From assembly GCA_037349315.1 (NCBI GenBank), contig JBAIAC010000026.1, positions 24,209,501-24,273,500 on the forward strand: a stretch of DNA of 64,000 nt. Direction: 5' to 3'. Below, piece after piece: positions 37,050 through 49,562 of the stretch. Both the position numbers and the translations under genes were made by a program. A model generated the notes under the pieces. That model had not been told where the DNA came from. It did not search any database and saw only the letters and a list, made by a program, of their open reading frames with translations. This DNA comes from Chelydra serpentina (taxonomy: Eukaryota > Chordata > Testudines > Chelydridae). How positions within the stretch are numbered: position 1 is the first letter of the stretch; each line of letters begins with the position of its first letter.

Positions 37050-38559
37050 TAAGGGCCTGGTCCAACTACCAGTGAAGTTAATGGGAGCGGTTTCTTTAAT
37101 TTCAGTGGTCACTGGATTAGACCCTAAACTACCAAGACATTCTCTTTGTTTTATTTTTCCAGATAAGTCACAAATTGCGGTCACGGTTATAAACCATTAT
37201 AAACTGAAGTCACTTTCAGATGCCACAATGGACAAATAAGTTATTAATTAAATAATACGCTATTTCACTTCTCACAGCCTTCTCTTTGTCTGCTTTAATA
37301 TTTCCTATGTATTGGACAATACAGCACGTAATGATAAAAAAAACAAAAAAAACACCCTTAGATTAACTAGAGCTTTTAAATTGTGACAAATGACCATCTC
37401 AGATTGTTTAGTATACATCAGTGTCCATAGAATGTTACTCATATATTTCTGCAAGTCATTTTGCTGCATTGTGTAATGGAATTAGTGTAAAATTGGCTAG
37501 ACCTAGAGAAATGGTTGGGATCCGCTCCCCACCCTACTGTCCACAGCTTTTAAGACCAAAATATTTGCTTTCTTATTCTTATTCCAGCAGACAAAGACAC
37601 TGCTACTACCCGGGAATCTCTAGTTCCACTGTATCTGAATGACCATCTGGCTAGACTGTTTCCGAAGGTTGCGACCTCAGGGGTTGCTGGAAACAGGTGG
37701 GGAGGTCCTAGCAGAGCAGACAGCAGAAGATTAACAATAGTATAAACCCAGCTAATTCCAAAATCCTGTCAGAATGAATTTAACAGTACCATCTGGCTGT
37801 CATTTGATAAGGAATGCAAAGGAGCATTTACCCAGTTATTGATTAACAGGGACCATATTCCCAAATAACTCAATGGCTTGTGGTCAGGTTAATGTCATTT
37901 ATTGCTGCCTGGATTGCTATAAATTACATTATTTGTCTGAAGGCAGGGTTTTGTTGACACACAATCTCTCTTTATATCACTAAACCTATTAAATTAAAAC
38001 CATAATTCGTTTCTAATGGGGGAATTGTATTTGTAAAAACGCAACAAGAGAATGATTACCCAATTTAAGAAAATGCTACAAAATGGCACAAAGTCCAATC
38101 ACGTTGACAAACTATCTTATGAGCTCAGTGAAATGACCCTCTTTACTACTATATTGTGCTCTTTTCTGATCATAGCATTGATCTGGAAAAGCCTGAAACC
38201 TTTTGGTTCAATGAGTGTTAGGATCTGGATTAGTGTCTCCTGGTGAGTTAAATCTATATAGGATGGAGCAGAATGACAGCCTCTCATCTCAGCAGCATTT
38301 CTTTTTCTACAGTAAAGCAGCATGGTGGATACTGCTATCATTAAATCTGTATTATCCTTTGACAATAAATGGCTTTTGCCAGGTATTCATAACTCAACCC
38401 TGCAGTACATGTTTCTATGCTAAACATGGAGGGTTCAAACATCAATTCTAGGTTTTGAATTCTAGGAACACAGCGCACAAAATAGACAATACTCTGAAAC
38501 AGTGATAAAACTTGGTGTTTTGCACCGTTCCTCTTTCAAGTGCTTTACTAATACTAAAC

Positions 38560-38660
38560 TGCACAACCTTCCTGTCAAGTAATATTTATCCTCATATTGC
38601 AGGTGGGGAAACTGAGGCAGAAAAGTTGTGACTTGCTCAAGACTGAAGAAGGGCAAAAAT
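38560..38660. repeat. MIR/CORE-like repeat fragment
   Basis: TGGGGAAACTGAGGCAGAAA followed by GTGACTTGCTCAAG is the characteristic MIR-like segment. The ends are unclear. Confidence 0.45.
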
Positions 38661-41439
38661 GGTCTTGCACTTAAGGCATAATTCTAGGGCTCAAAAGAAC
38701 TAGGTTCAGTTCCTGCAACAAAGCCCAGTATGCTTTTTGATAAGTCTTTCGTTCCCACTGGGTGGGATTTTTCAAAAGAGCTCTTGGTTGGTCTAACTTG
38801 GCTCTTAAGTAAGTCAATAGCTTCCATGGGAACCATTAGGTAACTTAAGTGCTTTTGAAAATCTCATCCTATGTTTTAGTTCCTCCATCTGCAAAATGGA
38901 GATAACGTTTCCTTTCCTCCTGTGAGTGTTGGGTGAATAAATGTCTGTAAATCACTCAGCCTGTAGTGATGGTGGATCTACAAGAGTCACAGGTGGGATT
39001 AGAACTCAAGAGTTCCTGGCTTCTGCTCCAGAGCTACCGTGCCTTTGTTACAGACACCACTGGTTTCAATGCTTTCATTAACATGCAGCTCTGTTTTATT
39101 TTACATTTTATGGACCAAGAGTTTATAATTCTGACACTGCGCATATTTGGCCATCTTCTAAAAATCACTGAGTGGATTTTGTTTAGCTTTTCTGAACATG
39201 CCAGTGACGTTTTCTGTTACTGTTTCTTAAGCAGATAAATATAATTACATACTCATCTAGAACTAGAAATGTACTTGCATGGGCCCATGTACAGTATGTA
39301 CCCAAGATAAATGAAACACATTTTTGAACATTCACAAACATTGAGGTGTTTGTTTTTTGTTTTTGTTACTAATACCATGAATAACACTGAACAATGTTAA
39401 AGTTGTTACACAAGCAGAGGAAAGCTCTGAAATTCAATGGTCAGCCTAAGGCATCCTCCTTCACTCCCACTCTTGTGACTTTAAAGTAGAATACTCCTTA
39501 CCAAAATACAAAGAAAACAAATGGATCCTGGAGATTTAACAATTTACTCTTCTGGGATCTCAATTTTGTCCTAACTTTCCTCCCACATTTAATTCTTTAT
39601 TCACACCCATCTCTCCACATGTTGTTATAATCTCTGATTTTCTGTGCAAGAGTCAATACCTTGTTTCAGGATCTTGATAATCTAGGCATTATTTATCTCC
39701 AGCTTCTCAGGTAGTTCTTTTTTTAATATACAGACCTTGAGAATTATATTGGAGTTCAAGAGTAAAAGGAAAAGCCTTGGCTAGCTGAACTTTCTTTTGT
39801 TTGCTGTCTCCCAGCCTTTGATTACCAAACAGGCAGAAATCACTAATGATTTTGCCCAAAAGCCTTTGTTTCAAGGGGAGAGGAAAAAGAGGTCACCTTC
39901 TGCCCAGATTACTTAGGTCTGTTTTGTACCCCCTCCCGCTGGTGATAATCTCAAATTTTAAGGACTCCTCTGCAACATATTCTAAAGAAATTAACAATGC
40001 TTTTGGAGCATTTAATGAATAATTATGCATGGAGGGTAATCCCACCAAGTACTGAGAGAAATTTCTCCTTTCTGCAATCGGTTCTTGAACCAGCCTCAGC
40101 TTTCGGATCTTTTAAACCGTGATGCTCACATCAGGAGTTTCAAGAGAGAACACATGTATTATTTCTCAATCTGGAAAAAGCTTCAGGACATTCTACCTTA
40201 AATTAGAGACATGTCGTTATGTCTCCTTAGCATGCCTAACCATGCCCAGGAAGTGGATGCTGCTGCTTCCCCCTCACCCCTTGTGTGCTGACAGATGCTT
40301 GCAGACCCCTTTGCTTTCTCAGTGGAGATTTTTAAAAACTAAGGTTAGTGGGAAAAGATCAAATAGCTTAGATTTTGGCAGATACTGTGGGTGACCTGGC
40401 TGTAGTAATGTTAGGAAATTATTAAAAATCACTGATATGGCACTGCAAAAGTTGCTGAATTTGATCCACTCAGCCTAGATTTGAGATTCCCTCTCTTTTA
40501 TGCTTAAAAGACCTTTGAGAGGGTAGACCAGGAGTTTTTGCCAAGATGCTTCAGGCATTTAATTCTGAAAACTCATTTCTGAATTGGGTGCTATGCTAAT
40601 AATGTATTCCAACCCCAGGCCGTCTGTAATCCCTCACAGACTCTCTGCTCCTTGGTTTCCCATTAGCAGAGCATCTGTCTTCTCTCTCCTTTATTGTTTG
40701 CTCTCTGCGTGGGACCCTTAGTACATGGAATACAACAATGCAAGAAATTCATGGGATCACGTTCAGAGAGGGAAAGAATATAAAATTTTGCTTTATGCAG
40801 ATGGTCTTTTAAAATTTATTTTACACACAATTAAATGAAGCTATTAAACTGCACTGAACAACATGGGAACTTCTCAGGCTTTAAGGTTTTTGGAGTCTCG
40901 TGGCCGGTGGCAGGGGCTAAACTGAGGCAGAATGGTCTGGAACCGTGTTCTGCATTTTCCCTGAAATACTTTGGGTCCTGCTGCCTTGCTGACAGTTTGG
41001 GAGCTTGGCTCACGTTGCTCCCACACTATGGCATCAGTCCCTCTTCCTGCTTTTTGGCTTCTGCTTTACGCTTTGCTCTACCCAAAGTGCATGGGCAGGG
41101 GAAGGGAGGGAGGAGTACTGGTTCAAAATGTGCACAGGCCTCTGCTGAAAAGCAGGCCTCTCCTTGGGAGCAGAATTTTGCCTTAGTAGTTAGGCATCTG
41201 GTGACCTCTGTGCTGCCTGGAGGTTTGAGGACCTCCATGTCCTAACGTCCACTGAGGTTTTTTGTCTTATAAGGTGAAGGCCAAATTATGACTTCTTTCT
41301 TAGTTCTATGTGAAGAACATTCCATTGGTGTCAGTGGGAGTTTTGCCTGAATAAGGAATGAGAAAAATTCAATGAAGGCCTAAGAATCTGATGCTTCAGT
41401 ACTCGCTAAGGGGCAGACTGTGCAGTTCTTACTCATGCA

Positions 41440-41614
41440 GGGGGAGGGATAGCTCAGTGGTTTGAGCATTGGCCTGCTAAACCCAGGGTTGTGAGTTCAA
41501 TCCTTGAGGGGGCCATTTGGGGATATGGGGCAAAAATTGGGGACTGGTCCTGCTTTGAGCAGGGGGTTGGACTAGATGACCTCCTAAGGTCCCTTCCAAC
41601 CCTGAGATTCTATG
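41440..41614 (+). mobile_element. tRNA-derived, CR1-tailed SINE (turtle type)
   Basis: The head GGGATAGCTCAGTGGTTTGA carries an A box (TAGCTCAGTGG). GTGAGTTCAATCCTTG carries a B box (GTTCAATCC). The tail GGACTAGATGACCTCCTAAG through TTCCAACCCTGAGATTCTAT matches the CR1 3' end, as expected if CR1 machinery moves it. A second copy is at 47961-48136. This SINE is the strongest single pointer to a cryptodiran turtle. Confidence 0.85.
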
Positions 41615-42630
41615 CTAGGTAGCGCCTTGCTCCAGCTGTAGTACCATTGACTTCAGCTACCCATCATCTGATGATACGTAATTTGTGTAAGAAGTTGTGT
41701 ATGTCAGAACTCAGCTTCCTAAAACATTAGTGCAATTTTATTCAAAATAGGTGTCAAGAAAGAATTAAATTCAAAACACGCACCAGCTAATACAAACAAT
41801 TATTTCAGAAGTGGGCAAGCACCACTTTCTCACTAGGATTTTTTTCTGACTCTCAAACAGAAAAAATTAGCGTGCTCTACTGACTCGTGTTTGGCGTGAG
41901 TTATACACAACTACCAGAGCTTTATTTCCCTTTTAAGTGCACTTCAGTTACACAAATGTACTTTTCAGTGTAATATTACGAACAGGAAAAGATAAGATGC
42001 TGATAAAAAGGCCAGGTTATCAAGGAAAAGGATAGTGAAATGATGACTGGCATGCGATCAACTTGATTTTGCAACACATTCTTTGGGACACAGTGCTAGC
42101 CATGGCAGAGCACAGTACAGTTACAAGAACCTTTCCATAATGACGGCACTAAAACAGAATTTCATCTGTCCTCTTTCCTGTCTCTCTTCTGCAGATTCCC
42201 AGAATATGATTCTTGGGATCCAACTTCAAATGTTTACAACTTTTTCTACCTTATGAGGCAAGCCATCAGTCTGGTCTGAACTTTCATTCCTAACTGGATG
42301 ACATACTTCTTTTAAACATTTGTCTAATGCTGAGTTACTCAGAAAATGCGGAGTTCCTTTTTTCCTTCATCCACACATTTCTTATTTACAGTATCGGGGT
42401 CAATATGTGCAGTTACCATTATTTTCTGGACTTTGGAGATTTTGTTGGACTCTAGCTGGTCTCAAATTTCAAGACTCAGATTTCTTCAGGCCCGCAGCTT
42501 GGCAATATTTCACCAATGGCAGCATTCATCATTACCTTTTCCAGTCTCTATGCCTATGTTTTTATATGAACTCTTAAAGAGTTTAGGGGTTTTCATCTTC
42601 AAAAATTTGTCCTCCAGGATTAACTCCTTG

Positions 42631-42700
42631 GGTAAAATCCTGGCCCCACAGAAGTCAGTGGGAGGTTTGCCATTGACTTCCACTGAGCCAAGAATTCACC
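42631..42700. repeat. Foldback repeat, GAAGTCAGTGG family
   Basis: GTAAAATCCTGGCCCCACAG and GAAGTCAGTGG are followed by inverted CCATTGACTTCCACTGAGCC and AGAATTCACC. The half-palindrome also appears at 5523-5566 next to GGGGCCAGGATTC. Confidence 0.55.
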
Positions 42701-43768
42701 CCTTTTGTCATACATGTAAACATCTCACATTGAGATGAACTCAAACAACAGCCAGCTCCACAATCTCCAGAATTTTGCATTAAGATCAAAATTCACAGGG
42801 CAAATCAAACTTCCAGATCCAAACACCTCAGAACACTAAGGAATTGTGCAGTTCGAGCCATCTCTAGTTCTGATGCAACATTCTAACGCAAGATATCCTG
42901 AAGATTCATTTCACTACTGTCAAATCTGCTTACAATATAAAACTGGGACCCCACTGGCATCTTGCAAGCTGTTGAGAAAAACTAAAGAAAACTGGGACAA
43001 TCCTCAGATTTTTTTTTTATAAGTAACTATTTTATCTTGCTTCCTCCCAAATGGATTACGCTAATGCATAATATATCAGTGGTCTTTGTTTTCAGTGGTA
43101 TCATCAGGGGTCCTAATAATATTTTAACACAAGTGGTTTATTTTCTTTTTGTTTCAAATATATAATAGACCAGATCCTATAAGCATTCTTGCTATGGGCT
43201 TTAGAGCACTTGAAGAATTGAATCCCCTGTTATACAATGTTAATAGATTTAGCGGATCCCCTTCCAAGCCTTATTTCCATTGTTTTCTTAAAGATGTTAA
43301 TAAACACCCTTATCTGCCTTGACTGGAATGTATGTTTTAATAAATATTTTTAGGTAGACTACATTTAAAAGTATTACATTCACATACTTATCTAAACCTT
43401 CATTTACTACACTATTCCCATTAGATGGGGAACTAACTAACAAGCTACAGCTTTCGCCATTTACCTTTTCAATGCCAGTCTATTTTCTGATTGAGAATCT
43501 CAGTTAACAGAGATGGTGCTCTTTGACTAATGCACTGCTTCCAAAGCTCACCTCTCAAGGGAGACCTACAACCATTTATACTCACTGAGATGGAAAATCA
43601 AACCTCTGTCTCCAGCTGACACTAGCCTCCATTACACTAAATAAAAACTATCTTCCTAGGGCCCCAGCCACCACGATGGGGCTTCTCTATCTTCCACACT
43701 GTCAGGCTTGGCAATAGCATATGCAAAAACTACAAATAACTATCTTATTATTAGATAGTTACTATTGC

Positions 43769-43850
43769 AAGAGTGCTTAGAGGCCCAGATTAGTATCCGA
43801 GCCCCATTATGCTAGGTGCTTTAGAAACATACGATAACATACTCCCTGCC
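43769..43850 (+). repeat. Ancient amniote repeat fragment
   Basis: GAGTGCTTAGAGGCCC, then GCCCCATTATGCTAGGTGCT and CTCCCTGCCC, in the same order as the copies at 10001 and 53572. Confidence 0.5.
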
Positions 43851-44103
43851 CAGGTTTCATTTTGTAGCAGGGAGTTATTGAACAATTTCACATATCTCTG
43901 TTTATAAGAACAAGACTCTTGTTAACCAATCCTACAAACAAGAGTTCTGTTCTATTCTACACCATATTACATTACAAACAAAAAACTCTATAGTAAAACA
44001 ATGCTAACGTTGCAAAGTCATAGAATCATAGAATCTCAGAGTTGGAAGGGACCTCAGGAGGTCATCTAGTCCAACCCCCTGCTCAAAGCAGGACCAACCC
44101 CAA

Positions 44104-44397
44104 CTAGATCATCCCAGCCAGGGCTTTGTCAAGCCTGACCTTAAAAACCTCTAAGGAAGGAGATTCCACCACCTCCCTAGGTAACCCATTCCAGTGCTTC
44201 ACCACCCTACCAGTGAAAAAGTTTTTCCTAATATCCAACCTAAACCTCCCCCTCTGCAACTTGAGACCATTACTCCTTGTTCTGTCATCTTCTACCACTG
44301 AGAACAGTCTAGATCCATCCTCTTTGGAACGCCCTTTTAGGTAGTTGAAAGCAGCTATCAAATCCCCCCTCACTCTTCTCTTCTGCAGGCTAAACAA
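44104..44397 (-). pseudogene. CR1 ORF C-terminal segment in a shifted frame
   Basis: [20 protein letters not shown] and later [11 protein letters not shown] are the typical C-terminal end of the CR1 polyprotein. It lies in a different frame from the 508-codon part. A small deletion near 44415-44430 at the junction explains the shift and means the copy cannot make full-length protein. Confidence 0.88.
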
Positions 44398-44419
44398 TCC
44401 CAGTTCCCTCAGCCTCTCC

Positions 44420-45946
44420 TCATAAGTCCAGCCCCCTAATCATTTTTGTTGCCCTCTGTTGGACTCTTTCCAATTTATCCACATCCTTCTTGTAGTGTGG
44501 GGCCCAAAACTGGACACAGTACTCCAAATGAGGCCTCACCAGTGCCGAATAGAGGGGAATAATCACGTCCCTCGATCTGCTGGACATGCCCCTACTTATA
44601 CAGCCCAAAATGCCGTTAGCCTTCTTGGCAACAAGGGCACACTGTTGACTCATATTCAGCTTTTCGTCCACTGTAACCCCTAGGTCCTTTTCTGCAGAAC
44701 TGCTGCCCAGCCATTCGGTCCCTAGTCTGTAGCAGTGCATGGGATTCTTCCGTCCTAAGTGCAGGACTCTGCACTTGTCCTTGTTGAACCTCATCAGATT
44801 TCTTTTGGCCCAATCCTCTAATTTGTCTAGGTCCCTCTGTATCCTGTCCCTACCCTCCAGCGTATCAACCACTCCTCTCAGTTTAGTGTCATCTGCAAAC
44901 TTGCTAAGGGTGCAGTCCACACCATCCTCCAGATCGTTGATGAAGATATTGAACAAAACCGGCCCCAGCACCGACCCTTGGGGCACTCCACTTGATACCG
45001 GCTGCCAACTAGACATGGAGCCATTGATCACTACCCGTTGAGCACGACCATCCAGCCAGTTTTCTATCCACTTTACCGTCCATTCATCCAGCCCATACTT
45101 CTTTAACTTGCTGGCAAGAACACTGTGGGAGACTGTATCAAAAGCTTTGCTAAAGTCAAGAAATAGCACATCCACTGCTTTCCCCTCATCCACAGAGCCA
45201 GTTATCTTATCATAGAAGGCAATTAGGTTAGTCAGGCATGACTTGCCCTTGGTGAATCCATGCTGACTGTTCCTGATCACTTTCCCCTCCTTTAAGTGGT
45301 TCAGAATTGATTCCTTGAGGACCTGTTCCATGATTTTTCCAGGGACTGAGGTGAGACTGACTGGCCTGTAGTTCCCCGGATCTTCCTTCTTCCCTTTTTT
45401 AAAGATGGGCACTACATTAGCTTTTTTCCAGTCATCCGGGACCTCCCCCGATTGCCATGATTTGTCAAAGATAATGGCCAATGGCTCTGCAATCACATCG
45501 GCCAACTCCTTTAGCACCCTCGGATGCAGTGCATCCGGCCCCATGGACTTGTGTTCGTCCAGCTTTTCTAAATAGTCCCGAACTACTTCTTTCTCCACAG
45601 AGGGCTGGTCACCTCCTCCCCATACCGTGCTGCGGAGTGCAGCCGCCTGGGAGCTGACCTTGTCTGTGAAGACAGAGGCAAAAAAAACATTGAGTACACT
45701 AGCTTTCTCCACATCCTCTGTCACTAGGTTCCCTCCCTCATTCAGCAAGGGGCCCACACTTTCCTTGACTTTCTTCTTGTTGCTCACATACCTGAAGAAA
45801 CCCTTCTTGTTACTCCTAACATCTCCGGCTAGCTGCAACTCCAAGTGTGATTTGGCCTTCCTAATTTCACTCCTGCATGCCTGAACAATATTTTTATACT
45901 CCTCCCTGGTCATTTGTCCAATCTTCCACTTCTTCAAGTCATGCAC
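44420..45946 (-). pseudogene. CR1 reverse transcriptase region (508-codon open frame)
   Basis: Reverse transcriptase motifs appear in order. [11 protein letters not shown] lies near residues 190-200, [10 protein letters not shown] near 228-237, [12 protein letters not shown] (motif A) near 263-274, [20 protein letters not shown] (motif B) near 320-339, and FADD (motif C catalytic aspartates) at 350-353. The frame stops at GLDL followed by TGA. The N-terminal endonuclease is absent. It is a retrotransposon remnant and not a host gene. Confidence 0.93.
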
Positions 45947-45949
45947 TCA

Positions 45950-46850
45950 AAGGTTAGGAAATGCCAGAGGTTCCCTGCACAACTTTAATTTGGCCCCCCT
46001 GTTCATAGGCAGTACGATACACTCTTCAATTATAGACCCTTCTGCCCCTCCCCATCTCCTGCTTCTTACCCCCGCTTGCGCCCCCGCCTCCCTAGCTCCT
46101 GCTCCAGTCTCCCTGGCTCCTACCAGTTTCCCCCACTCTAATCCTTCCCCCAGTCTCCTGCCCCTATTCTTCCTATGACCCAGTTCCTGCCTCCCCAACA
46201 CTCTATGCCTACCCCTAATTCCTACCTTCTCAGGTCCTGCTCTAATCCCTTCATCCCCACAGGCTCCTGCCCCTGTCCTTTCCTCCCCCCGCCTTTCATT
46301 GGAGTCAGGCTACTGCCTTCTCCTCTTCCATGCTGCCTCAGTGCCAGTAGGGGGTGCACTGAGAGCAGAGGAGAACGCGCTCAGTTCCTGGCAGCTGGGT
46401 GGCGCACATGGAGGGACATCTCTGCTTAGCCCCTGCATCGTGGGCTGGTGCGTTCTCAGTAATTTTATGGGGATGGTGCATTGCAATCTGGTCAGCATTA
46501 GGACCTGTGAGGGCCTGGAGCATGCTCCATGCAGATGGAATCTTTGGAACATTTAGCTGCCAAACTCTACTGAGCATCTGCTAACTGAGGGGTTGGTCAA
46601 ATGTGGTGATTTTATTTTTTAAACGGGGATGGCAAAAGGCAATGCATTTTCCCTAATCTTTTTCATAGAAATGGCTGAACTGGGTGAGTTGCAACTTCTT
46701 TTTTTATTATTAGCCTGAGGCAGACACCTGGTATGGAAAAGTTCAGCGTAAATGGCTAAAGTTTGGCAAAGTTACAAGTTACTGAAAAAAGACCTTTATA
46801 ACGGAAAGTGTCAGGTAACCTTAACGATCAGCAGTACTACTTGTGCTGCC
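45950..46850. repeat. Unassigned sequence next to CR1, possible repeat
   Basis: A C/T-rich stretch with repeated CTCCTGC/CTCCTAC units (46040-46280) is followed by about 550 bp that includes GGGGGTGCACTGAGAGCAGA and a CTGGAGCATGCTCCATGCAG palindrome. I have an impression of having seen similar sequence in turtles, but there is no second copy in the window and no clear ends. Confidence 0.25.
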
Positions 46851-47960
46851 TACACGAGTTCTTGTACTGCCCTCATTGCCATAGTATTGAGCACTTTCTA
46901 CCAGTGTATGAAGTGACGTGACTAACATATGTCACGTGTGGGTCATTTTCTCTCTCATCCCTTCTCTAGGGAGAAATTCTCTCAGTCTCAGCCTCCACAA
47001 GATCCCCCTCACTCCTCAATACTACTGCCTCAGCAGAGAGAAGGGGAGAAACCCTATCTAAAAGAATGACAAAGAAGATAATAGGTCTCAGACTTTGGTG
47101 ACATTTTCTAAATCTTTTTGCCAAGAACAACAATAATTTATTTAAAATTACTTTATGGGATATTTAAACATTGAAGACAAATTGGCCATGATTAAAAATT
47201 ACAGAACTATTTTTCTTTCCCCCCTGATTATACAGCAATTTATCAATAAAATGGAACCAGTAACGCCTGACTGGGATTATTTATTATAGTGGAAGGCATT
47301 TATTTTTACTCACTCCACCAAGAACAGTGTCCCTGTTATGGCTAGTTAGCCATCTGTGTTCTATGAGCTTTCAGGGGAGGATTAAACTGTCATTTGTTTT
47401 ATCTTCTTTCATGAAGTAACTATCATAACAGGAGTGAGGCAAGAGCTCCATGCTGCTAGACTTGCTACCTTAAAGAGAGAGTAGGGAGCACTGGCATCTC
47501 TCCTGAAACCAAAGGAAATCTATATAATTTTTTTTTTAAGTTTATGTTCAATAGTGCCCTGCATTAAGTGCTTCTACTGGAAATGAACAGAGATTAGTTA
47601 TCTCAAGAATGTACTTATACAGAAGTAGAATGATCTGTATTTTTTATCTGATTCACTCATTGCATTTAAGCAACAGGATCCAGGTTTAAACTTTTATCGC
47701 AGTGACATGGTGCAGCATCTGCAGTGGAGAGCTGGAATCAGGATGTCAAATTCAAAAATGGAGTGAGCCATGCACCTATTGTGTGGCCCTGGCTTGCCAG
47801 CCCTAGTCTTTAGCATATTCATCCATAACACTGGGTACAAGCAGGGCCTTTACCTGCTATAGCATCATTACTGCCACAGCATCATTCATTCTGGTACAGG
47901 GCTTCTTAGGTTGTGGGGCGCACACCAAAATTGGGTCACCAAAATGTTTCATGCTGATGA

Positions 47961-48136
47961 TCATAGAATCATAGAATATCAGGGTTGGAAGGTCATCTAG
48001 TCCAACCCCCTGCTCAAAGCAGGACCAATCCCCAATTTTTGCCCCAGATCCCTAAATGGCCCCCTCAAGGATTGAACTCACAACCCTGGGTTTAGCAGGC
48101 CAATGCTCAAACCACTAAGCTATCCTTCCCCCCCTT
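47961..48136 (-). mobile_element. tRNA-derived, CR1-tailed SINE (second copy)
   Basis: This is the reverse complement of the element at 41440. TCATAGAATCATAGAATATC marks the tail, GATTGAACTCACAACCCTGG carries the B box, and CAATGCTCAAACCACTAAGC carries the A box. It lacks a few bases of the CR1-like tail relative to the other copy. Confidence 0.85.
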
Positions 48137-48206
48137 TCATTTTTAATAAATATATTTGAATATATGATGGGCCGACCAGGCCAAATTTGAGAGAGTAGCG
48201 CTGCCC

Positions 48207-48220
48207 CCCCCCCCCCCCAG
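48207..48220 (+). repeat. Poly-C tract
   Basis: An uninterrupted run of C inside the hAT-like element. Similar homopolymer C or G runs occur near 1190-1204, 34125-34139 and 51206-51215; lengths may be affected by sequencing error. Confidence 0.8.
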
Positions 48221-49477
48221 TTCACAGCGCCACTCACACAAATTCGGCTCCAGGGGTCCCCTGTCAGGGGAGCAGGGCCAAAACTGAACAGTGCTGCAAC
48301 TTTGGCGGTTGCCTAGACAGCCCCACAGGACTGGAGCTGCTGCTGTGGGGTGAGTGCAGGGTGGACTCTGAAACCCCCTCTAGGTCTCCCACCTACCCAC
48401 TGGAGGCAGGCCCTGACCTCCCCCAGGATCTCCTACTTGCGGGCAGCACCTTCTTCTGTACTCGGTCATGAAAAGCACTCATCGTTCCCAAATGGGTCCT
48501 GAGCTCAAAAAGGTTAAGAGACGCTCTAGTACCCTTTTATCCCACTCCACCCTCTCTGCCTTATCTGCAACTCCACCAATAGCCATAAAGACTTGCAGTA
48601 CTCCCTCCCCCCAGGTGAAGAGACCGAGAATCCATGCCCTCAATAAGAGAAAACAGGTGGAGAACCGAGAAGAATGTACCTGCCCATAGTTTTGCTGGGT
48701 GTATCTATGTCCTGCCTTCAGGTTTGGTGGTGCAGTGGAACTTGCTCATAGGGAAGAAGAATGATGATGATAACATCTACATTTCATCCATAAAGATCTC
48801 CAAGTGCTTTACAAACAAGGGGACATATTTTCAAAAAATGCTCAGCACCTAGCAACTCCTGTTGTGACACTTATGGACAAACTTCCAGAGAGTTCAGCAT
48901 CTGCTATGCAGCCAGTATGCTGAGCTCTTTTGAAAATCTGGCCACCTACGTTGTTACTCAAAGGGGAGCGGAAATCTTCTGAAAATCTGGCACAGGAATC
49001 GCATCATCACTGAAATGCAGATGCCGCTGGAGCGGAGAGAGAGCCAACATGCTGCATGACTGCGTCAGGAGGGGACGATTGGGCCAAGGATGCCAGGGGA
49101 AACCTACACTCTTATGAGAAGTGCCACATGTTCTCCCAGCTCAGACAAAATATCGGTTTTTAGGGTCTCACTTTAAGATCCACAAACAGAAAGCTGCACT
49201 GAACTCAAAGCTGTTCTGTTAAAAATAGCACCACTCTGGTTCATGATTGGATCGGGAGGGGCTCTTCGCCAGGTGACAAGGAGACATCACTTTGCCCAGC
49301 TGACCCTTGTGTCTCTTGCTGGGAGGGAGACAAGAGACAGCAACAATTGCTATTTCTAAGGGTTTGTGGGCAATGAAACATTGACCACCACGCAGCTGCC
49401 TCTGGGAACCAATGGAAATGCTACATTACGGTCTATGCCACGAGCCTGTGTCCGAACAGGGCTTTCTGGCTGAGTTG

Positions 49478-49562
49478 TTATTTGGATTTCACCTGTGGCC
49501 ACAGTGTGCGAGGCACTTTCCAAACGCAGATGGAGACACAGTCCCTGCCCTGAAAAATGCAG
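49478..49562 (+). repeat. Ancient amniote repeat fragment
   Basis: TTATTTGGATTTCACCTGTG, then ACAGTGTGCGAGGCACTTTC and CAGTCCCTGCCC, is the same family as 10001-10086. Confidence 0.45.

Larger units (their letters stand above)
44019..45946 (-). mobile_element. CR1 LINE, 5'-truncated, about 1.9 kb
   Basis: The minus strand ends in the CR1 3' terminus, with CATAGAATCATAGAAT at 44019-44034 on the plus strand, and carries most of the reverse transcriptase ORF. The endonuclease half is missing because the copy stops near 45946. CR1 is the dominant LINE of turtles, birds and crocodilians. No target duplication is visible, which is usual for CR1. The copy looks young because a 508-codon frame is still open. 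Confidence 0.93.
47897..48528. mobile_element. hAT-like MITE interrupted by a SINE
   Basis: The left end CAGGGCTTCTTAGGTTGTGG and right end AAAAAGGTTAAGAGACGCTCTAG are rough inverted copies of a hAT-type terminus. CAAAATTGGGTCACC near the left pairs loosely with the AATGGGTCCTGAGC segment near the right. A SINE at 47961-48136 lies inside. No convincing target duplication is seen. Confidence 0.5.

Noticed and set aside
41446..41520. Genuine tRNA gene
   Set aside because: A and B boxes are present, but the sequence runs into a CR1-like tail and has a second dispersed copy, so it is a SINE.
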